A DNA stretch of 42,900 nucleotides from Cryomorphaceae bacterium (GTDB lineage: Bacteria; Bacteroidota; Bacteroidia; Flavobacteriales_D; Sanyastnellaceae): assembly GCA_016124575.1 (NCBI GenBank), contig WGNM01000019.1, forward strand, positions 1 to 42,900, given 5' to 3'. The first letter of the stretch is position 1. Every line of letters begins with the position of its first letter. The notes beneath the pieces were generated by a model. That model saw only the letters and a list, made by a program, of their open reading frames with translations, made no database searches and had not been told where the DNA came from. Made by a program: the position numbers and the translations under genes. This document shows, in pieces, positions 8,271 to 18,476 of the stretch.

Positions 8271-11200
8271 ATGATGTCCACCCTAAGACAAACAACCCGC
8301 CAATCGTTTTGGCTATTTTTTGTATTGATCTCTCTCACAGGAACCGCCCAGTTTGACACTGAGTTTTGGTTTCCTCCTATTTGGGATACAGATCAATCAG
8401 GTCATAACCAGCCATCGGAGCTGTTTATCACAACGCCTATTCCGGCTGACATTCCGGTTCATATTAGAACTGCAGATGGAACGACATTGGTGATAGATAC
8501 CGTGGTGTCGTCGGGTAACCCCTTGCGGATACCGCTTACCCCATTATTGGGACAGACCAATTTACCGAACACTGTGCTCACATCCAGTGGGTTGCTGGTA
8601 ACATCGGAAGCAGCCATACAATGCGTGCACAAAATATCTGGCCAGTTCAACCAGACGCTCGTTACCATGAAAGGACGAAACGGCTTGGGGACAGATTTTT
8701 GGGCTGGAAGTCAGGTACGCGTCATGAACGCCAACTACAGTCCGAATGAATACCACTTCATATCGGTCATGGCAACGGAAGACAACACCACCATCACCAT
8801 GGCCACCCCATTTGATATGTTCGCCACTGGAGGAGGTACTTTGCCAAACCCGTATACCATAACCTTGAATGCGAATGAAAGTTACTTGATACGCGGGAAC
8901 AACCCCATTCAACACGTAGCGGGGGCGCATGTAACCTCCGATAAAAACATTGTTGTAAACTCTGGTTCTACACACACCCGTATTTTGGCGGGCAACGCCG
9001 CCGATGGTGGTACCGACCAACTTGTGCCCACTGAATTGATGGGCGATGAATTTATTGTCGTGAAAGGAGACAACGCTGGAGTGTTCGATTACGCAATCAT
9101 TGTTGCCACAGAAAACAACACCAACGTTTATGTAGATGGAAGCGGTACACCTGCTGCAACACTCAACGCTGGACAATATTACGATTACACCCTTACAGGA
9201 AGCATGGGCGCGCCTCACTATTTGCGCACCGACAAGACAGCGTATTGTTACCACTTCACAGGCGCTTCGCAAGACGACGAGGTTGGGATGTCGGCCATAC
9301 CACAAATAGACTGTACCGGAAGTCGCTACATCGAGTTTTCGCTATTCGAGGTCAACACTATCAACCAAATCATGAACTTGATAGTGCCAGAATTTGCCGA
9401 GCCTACCCTTCAGGTGAATGGCGTATATTATCAAGACATACCAACAGCCATTTGGAATACTGTTCCCGGAAAGCCCGATTGGACAACCGTTTCATTGCCT
9501 CAAAGTGCTCTTCAAAGCGATAACATCATCACCTCAGAAGGTTTCTTCCATGCAGGATTCCTTACGGGCAACGGCGGAGCAACAGGCACCTACGGATTTC
9601 TTTCTGGCTTCAACGACGCTTTTGAATTCCGCGACCCAGAGTTTAACCTCCCTACAACCATTTACTCTATCGGGTCTATTTGCCAAGGAGAACAAATTGA
9701 TCACTGCATGCTCATTTACAGTTGTTCAGATGATCACAACATTGTGAACTTCGAAGGAAACCAAGGAAACATCATTGTAACACCTCCCTCTCAGCCCTTT
9801 GACACTTGTTTTAGATACATCGCTCCACTGGATTTTTCAGGGCACGACACCATTACTTTTACAGTTGAAAATCGTTTCGGCTTTCAAGGAGATATTTCGG
9901 TAGTTGTCACCGTTCTCGATCCCGACACCCCAATCAACGCCGGACCCGTGCAGGAGCTTTGCTCTGTAACAACAGGCACATTGAGCGCCATTGACCCCGA
10001 CCCATTGGTTACGGGAACATGGGTGCGACTTAGTGGTTCAGGAACCATCACTTCTCCAAACTCTCCAACAACAACCGTAACAGGATTGGGCTTTGGCACC
10101 AATACCTTTATGTGGAGTCAAGACTACGGCTGTCAGGTGAACAACGCCCTGACCCAAATCATCGTTTACGACGGTACAGCTCCCGCTGCCGCCGCCGGAC
10201 CGGATGCCTTCTTGTGTTCTGACGACAATACTTATACTATGCTTGCCAACGACCCAGGTGTTTCGGGGACAGGGACATGGGAGATCAACCAAGGACAAGC
10301 AATAATTTTCGACATCAACGACAACAACGCCTTCACCGCTAATCTTGGCATTGGTCAAAATATCTTCGAGTGGAACATCGACAACGGACCTTGTCCGGGT
10401 GGTTCTACAGCCGACATCATGAACATTTGGGTTTTCGATGTCAATCATCCCGCTGCCACTGCCGGAGTTGATCAAGAATACTGTTCTGACCACTTTACCG
10501 AAGCCATTGTAGCCGGGACCACACCTATTTTTCCTGCTACAGGAGTATGGACCTTGGTTTCAGGTTCAGGAACCATCACTACACCAAACGCACCATCAAC
10601 AACCATTACAGGTTGTGGTGTTGGAGTGAACACATTCGCATGGACCATAAACAACGGTCCGTGTGGCATACTTTCAGACACCATCGACATCATCATTTAT
10701 GATGCAGGGGTGGTTGCTGCAAACGCAGGCAGCGATGCCTCTTACTGTTCACCGACCACCACGCATACCATGACCGCTACAGAGCCAAGCGGACCAGGCA
10801 CGGGGACATGGACCTTGATTTCAGGGACTGGAGTGATTCTCGAGGCCAACAATGCAACGACAAGTATTTCAAATTTAGGTCTTGGTGACAACGTCTTCAG
10901 ATGGACAATCGACAATGGCCCTTGCGATGCAACAGGCGCATTTGATGACATTACCATCACCATTTTCGACGCATCGACCCCAGCAGCCAATGCCGGCACC
11001 GACAAACAGTTTTGCGTTACCGGATTGAGCACCGTTACATTGGAAGCCACCGCCGTAGACTACCCCGCGCAAGGAACATGGACAGTAGTAGCTGGATCAG
11101 GTGTTTTCGACGATGCGAACGACCCATCAACTACAGCAACAGGTTTAACCATCGGGACCAACACCTTCATGTGGACGGTAGATAATGGTCCGTGTGCTGC

Positions 11201-14200
11201 TCCAACAAGCGATCAAATAACTGTTACCATATACAACGACGATCCCTCGCCAGCATTTGCGGGAGAAGACGTTTCATTCTGCACACCCCAATCGACCTAT
11301 ACCATGCAGGCAACAGCCGCATTTGCGCCTTCTGTAGGAATATGGACACTTGTTAGTGGAACAGGAACCATCTCAAACGTCAACAATCCAAACGCGAATA
11401 TTTCGGGACTGGGTATCGGTGCCAACACATACCGTTGGACCATTCTCAACGGGCCCTGTCCGGGCGAACCAAACTTCGATGAAATCACCATCTTCATTTA
11501 CGATGAAAATGCGCCAACAGCCGATGCTGGTGCAGATCAAGAGTTCTGCTCAAACCCAGCAGGGGTTGTAGTAGCCACAATGGATGCAAACGATTTTATT
11601 TACCCTGGTTCAGGGACGTGGACATTGGTTTCGGGATCTGGAACCATAATAGACCCAACAAACCCGAACACCCAGATCATGAGTCCGGGAATTGGTGAAA
11701 ACATCTTCGCTTGGAGCATCAACAACGGGCCTTGTAGCAATGCTGTTTCAACCGATCAAGTGAGCATTTTCGTTTACGACATAACCCAAGAAGCAGCCGA
11801 TGCAGGTGCAGATCAAGCCATTTGCAGCGACAACCCAACCACAACATTGGAAGGCAACAACCCCGTATTCCCTGCAACAGGGCAGTGGGTGTTGATCTCT
11901 GGACAAGGCGTGATTACCAACCCTGCTGATCCGAATACAACAGTAACCGGACTTGGTGTTGGACCAAACGTATTCAGATGGACCATCGATAACGGTCCGT
12001 GCGCCATAGCAACAACTACCGACCAGGTGACCATCACCGTATTTGAAGGCGCTATGTCTCCAGCAACTGCTGGTCCAGACCAATCTATTTGTTCAAGCAC
12101 CACCACCGTTAGTTTGGCTGGTAACGTACCCGTATCACCTGCTACAGGTGTATGGTCGGTTGTTTCTGGCTCAGCAACATTTACCAATGCCGCAGCAGCC
12201 AACACCACCGTGACCGGATTATCGATTGGTATCAACACCCTGCAATGGACCGTAGACAACGGTGCGTGTTCAGGATCAACCGTCGACCAAGTCAACATCG
12301 TTGTTTTCGACACCAATATGCCAGCCGCGAATGCTGGCCCGAATCAACAATTGTGTTTGCCACAAACGAGCACCACCATGGCTGCTACAGCGCCTATTTT
12401 CCCTGCAACAGGGACATGGACCCTCGTTTCAGGAAGTGGAACCATCGACAACCCATTCTCACCAAACACCACCATCTCAGGACTGGCTGTGGGTGAAAAC
12501 ATTTTCCGCTGGTCGGTTACCAATGCCCCATGTTCACCTGCCAACACCATTGATCTAGTGAGCATCTTTGTATTCGACAGCGCACAAACAGTTAACGCAG
12601 GAACAGATCAGTCATTCTGTTCTCCCGTTTCGACAGCAACAATGACGGCTAACAATGCCATCTTCCCTGCTGTGGGGACATGGACACTTGTTTCAGGATC
12701 TGGAAACATTCAGAACCCAAACAACCCCACTTCGCTTATCACAGGATTGGGCATTGGCGACAACGTTTTCCAATGGTCAATCAACAACGGTCCGTGTGGC
12801 GGCTCACCCCTCACCGATACCGTGACCATCACCATTTTCAACACCAACCAAGCCGCTGCCAGTGCCGGTCCAGATCAACAGGTCTGCACCCCACTGACAT
12901 CAACCACCTTGGCTGGAAACAATGCCGGATACCCAGCTACCGGTTTGTGGACAATCGTGTCGGGCAGTGCAACCATCGTTGACCCTACAAGTCCGACAAC
13001 TACCATAGAAAACCTTACTGTAGGTACAGTTGTCTTGCAATGGACCATCGCCAACGGTCCGTGTTCGCCGACAACCACATTCGATACCGTAACCATCAAC
13101 GTGCTCGACTCAGGCGCCTCACCGGCGGATGCTGGCCCAGATCAATCATTGTGTCTGCCCATCAGCAACACTGCAATGGCTGCCAATAGCGCCGTTTCAC
13201 CTGCCATAGGCACATGGACATTGATATCGGGTGCGGGTAACATTATTTCACCGAACAACCCAACCACCACAATCAACGGTTTGGCTGTTGGTGTGAACGT
13301 CTTCAGATGGAGCATCAACAACGGAAGCTGCGGTGGAGTATCTACCGACGACGTTGTGATTACCGTATACTCCAACAACTCACCGAATGCAAACGCCGGT
13401 GTTGACCAAAACCTGTGTACCCCGCAGCTTTCAACGACCATGGCCGCCAACACACCCATTTTTCCAGCAACAGGGACATGGACATTGGTTTCGGGACAAG
13501 GAGATATCGTAAACCCGAACAGTCCGACATCTTCTATCATCAACCTTGCGGTGGGAGAGAACATCTTCCAATGGACCTTGTCGAACGGCCCTTGTGGAAA
13601 CAGCTCAACATCAGACCTTGTAAGCATATTCGTTTTCGACGGAGGAGCAGCGCAGGCGAATGCAGGGGTAAATCAAATCTTATGCACCCCGTCAACAGGC
13701 ACCTTCATGGCTGCTGACCCGGCAGAAGACCCTGGAACCGGTTTCTGGACATTGATTTCAGGAACAGGTAACATCATTGACCCCGCTAGTCCGACAACCG
13801 CCATCGAAGGCCTCACCATCGGAGAAAACATCTTCCAGTGGACCCTCGACTACTCAACCTGCGGCGTTCAGCAAGACCTTGTTTCAATTGTCGTTTATGA
13901 CAGCACCACCCTACCCGCAAACGCCGGTGCAGACCAAGAGCTTTGTTCGCCGACAGAGACAACAATGCTCGATGCGCAAGGAGTTAACACCCCTGCTATT
14001 GGGACATGGACATTGATCAGCGGGTCAGGACAGATAACAAACGCAAACAACCCAAACACAGAGGTAACAAACCTTACCATTGGTGAAAACATCTTTGTGT
14101 GGACCATTTACAACGGAGAATGTTTGGCTGTTGAAGACCGCACAGACACCGTAAGTGTATTTGTATTTAACGAATTGCAGTTGGCGGCTGATGCCGGATT

Positions 14201-17200
14201 GGATCAAGAACTGTGTACCCCGAACCAAAGCACCACTTTGGAAGGAAACAATGCACTATTTCCTGCAATAGGGACATGGACATTGATTTCGGGAGCAGGA
14301 GACATCGCTGATGTGAACGACCCGACAACAACCATTTCAAACCTTGCTGTTGGAGAAAACATCTTCCAATGGACCATCGACAACGGCGCATGTTTGGGAG
14401 CAATTACCTCATCAACAGTAAGCATATTCGTTTTCGACGAAAACCAAGCCATTGCTGATGCCGGAGAAGATCAAAGCTACTGCACACCATTGAGCTCAAT
14501 CAACCTAGAAGGCAATGCCCTTACTTATCCTGCATCGGGAACATGGACATTGATCTCAGGCGCAGCAACAATTGCAAGTCCGAACGACCCAAATACAGGC
14601 GTTTCAGCCCTAGGCGTTGGAGAAAACATCTTCAGATGGACCGTGTCGAACGGCCCGTGTGGAGAGCCAACAAGCGACTATGTCAGCATATTCGTTTATA
14701 GCAATTTAGCTGTAACAGCCGACGCAGGTGACGATCAAGAACTGTGCGCTCCAACATCAACCACCACGTTGACCGGAAACACACCAACAGCTCCCGCTAT
14801 TGGGACATGGACCTTGATTTCAGGAGCCGGAGACATTGTTGACACCAACAACCCAACAACCACAATCAACAACCTCGATATTGGAGAAAACATCTTCGTA
14901 TGGAGCATCAACAATGGAGTTTGTGCCAACGCCAACTCTACCGATACCATGACCGTATTCGTTTTTGACCTGAATGCGCCATTGGCAGATGCCGGAGCAG
15001 ATCAGCAGTTGTGCACACCCGTAAATGCTACCCAGCTTGAGGGAAACACAATGCCAAATCCAGCAGTAGGAACATGGACAGTGATAAGTGGAACAGGAAA
15101 CTTTGCAGATGAAAACGACCCGAACACCATGGTTTTTGGACTAAGTGTTGGCGAGAACATCTTCGCATGGGCCGTTTACAATGGCCCGTGTGACCAGAGC
15201 GGATCTTCAGACATGGTTTCAGTATTCTTGTTTGATCGCGATCAACCCGATGCCGATGCCGGTCCAGACCAACAACTATGCACCCCACAAGAGGCTACAA
15301 ACCTCGCCGCCAATGAAGCCGTATTCCCCGCAAACGGATTCTGGACACTCATTGAAGGGTCTGCAACCATTGTTGATGTGACCAATCCGAACACCGCAGT
15401 TACCGACCTTGAATTAGGCGACAACGTATTTGTATGGACCATTTTGAATGGCCCGTGTTTGAACAACATCACAACCGATACCGTTACCGTATCATTGTTC
15501 GCTTTTGATGCACAAGACGCCTTTGCTGGTGTTGATCAAGAATTCTGCTTGCCAACCACAGAAACAATCTTGGAAGGAAATGCACCAAATGGCTCTCAAC
15601 AAGGTACATGGACAGTAGTTGCAGGAACAGGAGTATTCGCAGATGAAAACGACTTCAACACAGCAGTTAGCGGACTAAGCCAAGGTGTAAACACCTTCGC
15701 ATGGACCATCAACAACGGACCTTGTGGATTCAGTACAGATGAAGTATCGGTATTGATTTTCAACAACGACGCTCCAGAAGCCTATGCAGGAGAAGATCAA
15801 TTCTGGTGTACCCCAATCAGCACAACCGTTTTGGCTGCTGACACGCCTGAAACACCTGGTACAGGGACATGGACACTACAGAGCGGAATGGGAACCATTG
15901 CCAACCCGAACAACCCGAATACCAACATCAGCGGCTTGACCATTGGAGAAAACATCTTCTGTTGGACGGTCTACAACGGGCCTTGTGAAGAACCTACTAC
16001 CGATTGCGTTTCCATCTTCATTTACGATGAAAACCATCCAGAAGCCGACGCAGGAGACGACATTGAAGTGTGTTTGCCAATCAGCACCGTGTTACTTGCA
16101 GGTACACCTGCAATATTCCCTGCTTTTGGGACATGGGAGCTGTTAAGCGGACAAGGAACCATAGCAGAAGAGAACAATCCGAACAGCATTGTCAGCGGAC
16201 TAGCTTTGGGTGAAAACACGTTTGTTTGGACAATAAATAACAGTCCGTGTGTTGCCGGAAACTCAAGCGACACCGTTAGTGTCTTCGTATTTGAAGAAGG
16301 CATAAACGCCGCTTTCGCGGGATCAGATCAGAGCTTCTGCTCACCAACAGACCTCACCATTTTGAGCGCCTCGCCTTTGGCTGCGCCAAATACCGGCACA
16401 TGGGAAGTTGTGAGTGGCAACGCCGTAATCGTGGATCCATTTAACAACACCACAGAAGTGAATTCATTGACCGTAGGTCAGCACGACTTCGTGTGGACGG
16501 TCTACAACGGTCCGTGCACATTGGCACTGTCGGCAGATACCGTAAGCGTGTTCATTTACGACGAAACACAGCCCCCAGCCAATGGTGGCCTCAACCAAGA
16601 GCTTTGTCTGCCAACTACTACCACCATACTGCAAGGTAACCCACCATTGTTCCCAGCAACGGGTATGTGGACCCTTGTTTCAGGACAAGGTACCATAGTG
16701 ACACCTGACAACTTTGAAACTCTGGTTACTGATCTCGGACAGGGCATCAACATCTTTAGCTGGACCATTACAAACGGACCTTGTGAGAATGCTGAAACAT
16801 CAGCGATCGTGCAAGTGGCCGTGTTTGATGATGCCGGTGTAGTTGCCGACGCAGGAGAAGACATTGAAGTCTGCACCCCTATTAACGCCGTTACACTAAG
16901 CGCTGCAACGCCTCCATCACCGGCAACGGGGACATGGACCATCGTTTCAGGAACAGGATCACTGTCTGACATCAACGACCCAAATGCAACGTACAGCGGT
17001 TTGACAGTTGGTGAGCACATCTTGCAATGGACCATTTACAACGGACCATGTATAGAAAACAACGACTTCGACAACGTCACCATATCGGTGTTTGACGCCA
17101 CATCACCTGCTGTATTTGCTGGAGATGACCAAGAATTGTGCGCCCCAGAGTCGGAGACAACACTTACCGCCACAGCGCCAATTTTCCCAGCTACAGGGAC

Positions 17201-18464
17201 ATGGCAGATCGTCTCTGGAAGCGGAAGCATTGCCGACATTCACAATCCGAACGCAACCATCACCAACCTACAAATTGGTGAAACCGTGTTGAGTTGGTTG
17301 GTGCAGAATGGGCCGTGTGGAGAAACCGCCATAGACATCGTAACCATTACCATCTTCAACCCTGCTTCGCCCGACGCAGCCGTGGGAGAAGACCAAGCGT
17401 TTTGTTCTCCATTCCCAGGTGCTACCCTAACTGGTAACCAGCCATTGGCGCCTGCTACAGGAGAGTGGACACTCGTGAGTGGTGCCGGAGAAATCACCAA
17501 TACAGCACTGCCAAACACCACCGTGTTCAACCTCGGATATGGTGAAAACATCTTCGTTTGGACCATTTACAACGGCGCTTGTGCCAACAGCACAACATCA
17601 GACACCCTATCGATCTTTTTGAACGATTCAGATGTGTCGGATGCCAACGCCGGTCCAGACATTGACCTCTGTGGTTCACCACTTGAGCTGCAAATGCAAG
17701 GAAGTGAAACCATTGGAAACACCGCCGTTGGAACATGGAGCATCGTTCAAGGGGGTGGAGTATTCGAAAATCCATTCAATGAATTTACGTACATGACCGA
17801 TATCTCTGTTGGGGAGAACATATACTTGTGGACAGTAGACAATGGCGATTGCGGTGTTTCATCCGACGAAGTCGTAGTAACCATTTACGACCCACAAATC
17901 CCATCAGCCTTTGCAGGAGAAAACCTTGAAATCTGTGAAGACGATTTCTTGATTTTCAACCTTCAAGGCTCCCAAGCGCCATTCCCAGCAAGTGGAATGT
18001 GGCAAATTATCGAAGGTCCAGTGGAAATCTCAGACCCATTTGATCCAAACGCTACTGTTTGGTCGTTGGGCGAACTCGACAGTCCGCTTGTGCCTGTAAC
18101 GAGCAGCTTGATTTGGACTGTGACAAACGGCCCGTGTGGCGCATCTGCCGACACCGTGTCGTTCGCCCTGATTGATTGCTTGACCATAGAAATTCCAGAT
18201 GGATTCTCACCAAATAGTGATGGCATCAACGATTTCTTTGAGATCCCGAATTTGTACAAGTATCCGAACAATAACATCAAAATATTCAATCGCTGGGGTG
18301 CGCTGATTTATGAAGCGGCACCTTACCAAAACGATTGGGACGGAAGGTCGTATCACCCGGCAACCATTGGCGAAGAATTGCCAGTGGGTACCTACTACTA
18401 CATCCTCGATCTAGGAGATGGTGTGCTTGCACCATTTACCGGCTACATCTTCCTTAAACGATAA
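8271..18464 (+). CDS. Giant T9SS-exported adhesin with IgGFc-binding-like N-terminus and 31 cysteine-paired repeats
   Basis: This 3397-residue protein begins with a signal peptide (residues 1-26, ending GTAQ). Residues about 50-430 resemble the IgGFc-binding protein N-terminal domain, with ATEDNTTITMATP and the GTDFWAGSQ segment. Residues about 465-550 look like a cadherin or Ig-like Big_9 domain (DTITFTVENRFGF). Residues 556-3303 are 31 repeats of about 88 residues, each with a DxxxC entry (LCTP) and an NGPC exit cysteine, so each repeat probably forms one disulfide-stabilised Ig-like fold. The last 94 residues (from about 3304; IPDGFSPNSDGINDFF, WGALIYEA, GTYYYILDL) are a CHU_C/gliding-motility-associated C-terminal domain, the T9SS export signal of SprB-type adhesins. 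It is the first gene of a tight cluster with PorP/SprF and PorE-like genes, only 12 bases from the next. Role is inferred: surface adhesin for gliding, attachment or biofilm. Confidence 0.95.
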   Translation: MMSTLRQTTRQSFWLFFVLISLTGTAQFDTEFWFPPIWDTDQSGHNQPSELFITTPIPADIPVHIRTADGTTLVIDTVVSSGNPLRIPLTPLLGQTNLPNTVLTSSGLLVTSEAAIQCVHKISGQFNQTLVTMKGRNGLGTDFWAGSQVRVMNANYSPNEYHFISVMATEDNTTITMATPFDMFATGGGTLPNPYTITLNANESYLIRGNNPIQHVAGAHVTSDKNIVVNSGSTHTRILAGNAADGGTDQLVPTELMGDEFIVVKGDNAGVFDYAIIVATENNTNVYVDGSGTPAATLNAGQYYDYTLTGSMGAPHYLRTDKTAYCYHFTGASQDDEVGMSAIPQIDCTGSRYIEFSLFEVNTINQIMNLIVPEFAEPTLQVNGVYYQDIPTAIWNTVPGKPDWTTVSLPQSALQSDNIITSEGFFHAGFLTGNGGATGTYGFLSGFNDAFEFRDPEFNLPTTIYSIGSICQGEQIDHCMLIYSCSDDHNIVNFEGNQGNIIVTPPSQPFDTCFRYIAPLDFSGHDTITFTVENRFGFQGDISVVVTVLDPDTPINAGPVQELCSVTTGTLSAIDPDPLVTGTWVRLSGSGTITSPNSPTTTVTGLGFGTNTFMWSQDYGCQVNNALTQIIVYDGTAPAAAAGPDAFLCSDDNTYTMLANDPGVSGTGTWEINQGQAIIFDINDNNAFTANLGIGQNIFEWNIDNGPCPGGSTADIMNIWVFDVNHPAATAGVDQEYCSDHFTEAIVAGTTPIFPATGVWTLVSGSGTITTPNAPSTTITGCGVGVNTFAWTINNGPCGILSDTIDIIIYDAGVVAANAGSDASYCSPTTTHTMTATEPSGPGTGTWTLISGTGVILEANNATTSISNLGLGDNVFRWTIDNGPCDATGAFDDITITIFDASTPAANAGTDKQFCVTGLSTVTLEATAVDYPAQGTWTVVAGSGVFDDANDPSTTATGLTIGTNTFMWTVDNGPCAAPTSDQITVTIYNDDPSPAFAGEDVSFCTPQSTYTMQATAAFAPSVGIWTLVSGTGTISNVNNPNANISGLGIGANTYRWTILNGPCPGEPNFDEITIFIYDENAPTADAGADQEFCSNPAGVVVATMDANDFIYPGSGTWTLVSGSGTIIDPTNPNTQIMSPGIGENIFAWSINNGPCSNAVSTDQVSIFVYDITQEAADAGADQAICSDNPTTTLEGNNPVFPATGQWVLISGQGVITNPADPNTTVTGLGVGPNVFRWTIDNGPCAIATTTDQVTITVFEGAMSPATAGPDQSICSSTTTVSLAGNVPVSPATGVWSVVSGSATFTNAAAANTTVTGLSIGINTLQWTVDNGACSGSTVDQVNIVVFDTNMPAANAGPNQQLCLPQTSTTMAATAPIFPATGTWTLVSGSGTIDNPFSPNTTISGLAVGENIFRWSVTNAPCSPANTIDLVSIFVFDSAQTVNAGTDQSFCSPVSTATMTANNAIFPAVGTWTLVSGSGNIQNPNNPTSLITGLGIGDNVFQWSINNGPCGGSPLTDTVTITIFNTNQAAASAGPDQQVCTPLTSTTLAGNNAGYPATGLWTIVSGSATIVDPTSPTTTIENLTVGTVVLQWTIANGPCSPTTTFDTVTINVLDSGASPADAGPDQSLCLPISNTAMAANSAVSPAIGTWTLISGAGNIISPNNPTTTINGLAVGVNVFRWSINNGSCGGVSTDDVVITVYSNNSPNANAGVDQNLCTPQLSTTMAANTPIFPATGTWTLVSGQGDIVNPNSPTSSIINLAVGENIFQWTLSNGPCGNSSTSDLVSIFVFDGGAAQANAGVNQILCTPSTGTFMAADPAEDPGTGFWTLISGTGNIIDPASPTTAIEGLTIGENIFQWTLDYSTCGVQQDLVSIVVYDSTTLPANAGADQELCSPTETTMLDAQGVNTPAIGTWTLISGSGQITNANNPNTEVTNLTIGENIFVWTIYNGECLAVEDRTDTVSVFVFNELQLAADAGLDQELCTPNQSTTLEGNNALFPAIGTWTLISGAGDIADVNDPTTTISNLAVGENIFQWTIDNGACLGAITSSTVSIFVFDENQAIADAGEDQSYCTPLSSINLEGNALTYPASGTWTLISGAATIASPNDPNTGVSALGVGENIFRWTVSNGPCGEPTSDYVSIFVYSNLAVTADAGDDQELCAPTSTTTLTGNTPTAPAIGTWTLISGAGDIVDTNNPTTTINNLDIGENIFVWSINNGVCANANSTDTMTVFVFDLNAPLADAGADQQLCTPVNATQLEGNTMPNPAVGTWTVISGTGNFADENDPNTMVFGLSVGENIFAWAVYNGPCDQSGSSDMVSVFLFDRDQPDADAGPDQQLCTPQEATNLAANEAVFPANGFWTLIEGSATIVDVTNPNTAVTDLELGDNVFVWTILNGPCLNNITTDTVTVSLFAFDAQDAFAGVDQEFCLPTTETILEGNAPNGSQQGTWTVVAGTGVFADENDFNTAVSGLSQGVNTFAWTINNGPCGFSTDEVSVLIFNNDAPEAYAGEDQFWCTPISTTVLAADTPETPGTGTWTLQSGMGTIANPNNPNTNISGLTIGENIFCWTVYNGPCEEPTTDCVSIFIYDENHPEADAGDDIEVCLPISTVLLAGTPAIFPAFGTWELLSGQGTIAEENNPNSIVSGLALGENTFVWTINNSPCVAGNSSDTVSVFVFEEGINAAFAGSDQSFCSPTDLTILSASPLAAPNTGTWEVVSGNAVIVDPFNNTTEVNSLTVGQHDFVWTVYNGPCTLALSADTVSVFIYDETQPPANGGLNQELCLPTTTTILQGNPPLFPATGMWTLVSGQGTIVTPDNFETLVTDLGQGINIFSWTITNGPCENAETSAIVQVAVFDDAGVVADAGEDIEVCTPINAVTLSAATPPSPATGTWTIVSGTGSLSDINDPNATYSGLTVGEHILQWTIYNGPCIENNDFDNVTISVFDATSPAVFAGDDQELCAPESETTLTATAPIFPATGTWQIVSGSGSIADIHNPNATITNLQIGETVLSWLVQNGPCGETAIDIVTITIFNPASPDAAVGEDQAFCSPFPGATLTGNQPLAPATGEWTLVSGAGEITNTALPNTTVFNLGYGENIFVWTIYNGACANSTTSDTLSIFLNDSDVSDANAGPDIDLCGSPLELQMQGSETIGNTAVGTWSIVQGGGVFENPFNEFTYMTDISVGENIYLWTVDNGDCGVSSDEVVVTIYDPQIPSAFAGENLEICEDDFLIFNLQGSQAPFPASGMWQIIEGPVEISDPFDPNATVWSLGELDSPLVPVTSSLIWTVTNGPCGASADTVSFALIDCLTIEIPDGFSPNSDGINDFFEIPNLYKYPNNNIKIFNRWGALIYEAAPYQNDWDGRSYHPATIGEELPVGTYYYILDLGDGVLAPFTGYIFLKR
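9936..18179 (+). repeat. 31 tandem repeats of about 266 bases (88 residues) within the giant adhesin
   Basis: I counted 31 units by eye from the marker 'ADAGxDQxLC ... GTWTLISGxG ... NPxTTI ... GENIFxWTIxNGPC ... VSIFVFD'. Each unit contains two conserved cysteines about 60 residues apart. Copies are clearly related but are not identical at DNA level; the most similar segments are the GGGACATGGAC-type core and the NGPC exit. The first two and last two units are the most divergent, as is usual for repeat arrays that grow by internal duplication. Confidence 0.9.
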
Positions 18465-18476
18465 CACCCTAGGACC

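Noticed and set aside
9936-18179. Possible CRISPR-like regular array
   Set aside because: The period is about 266 bases, units are coding and in one open frame, and there are no short identical repeats with unique spacers.
9884-18289. Many minus-strand reading frames of 60-170 codons under the giant adhesin
   Set aside because: They recur with the same spacing and similar sequence as the adhesin repeats, so they are shadows created by the repetitive coding DNA.
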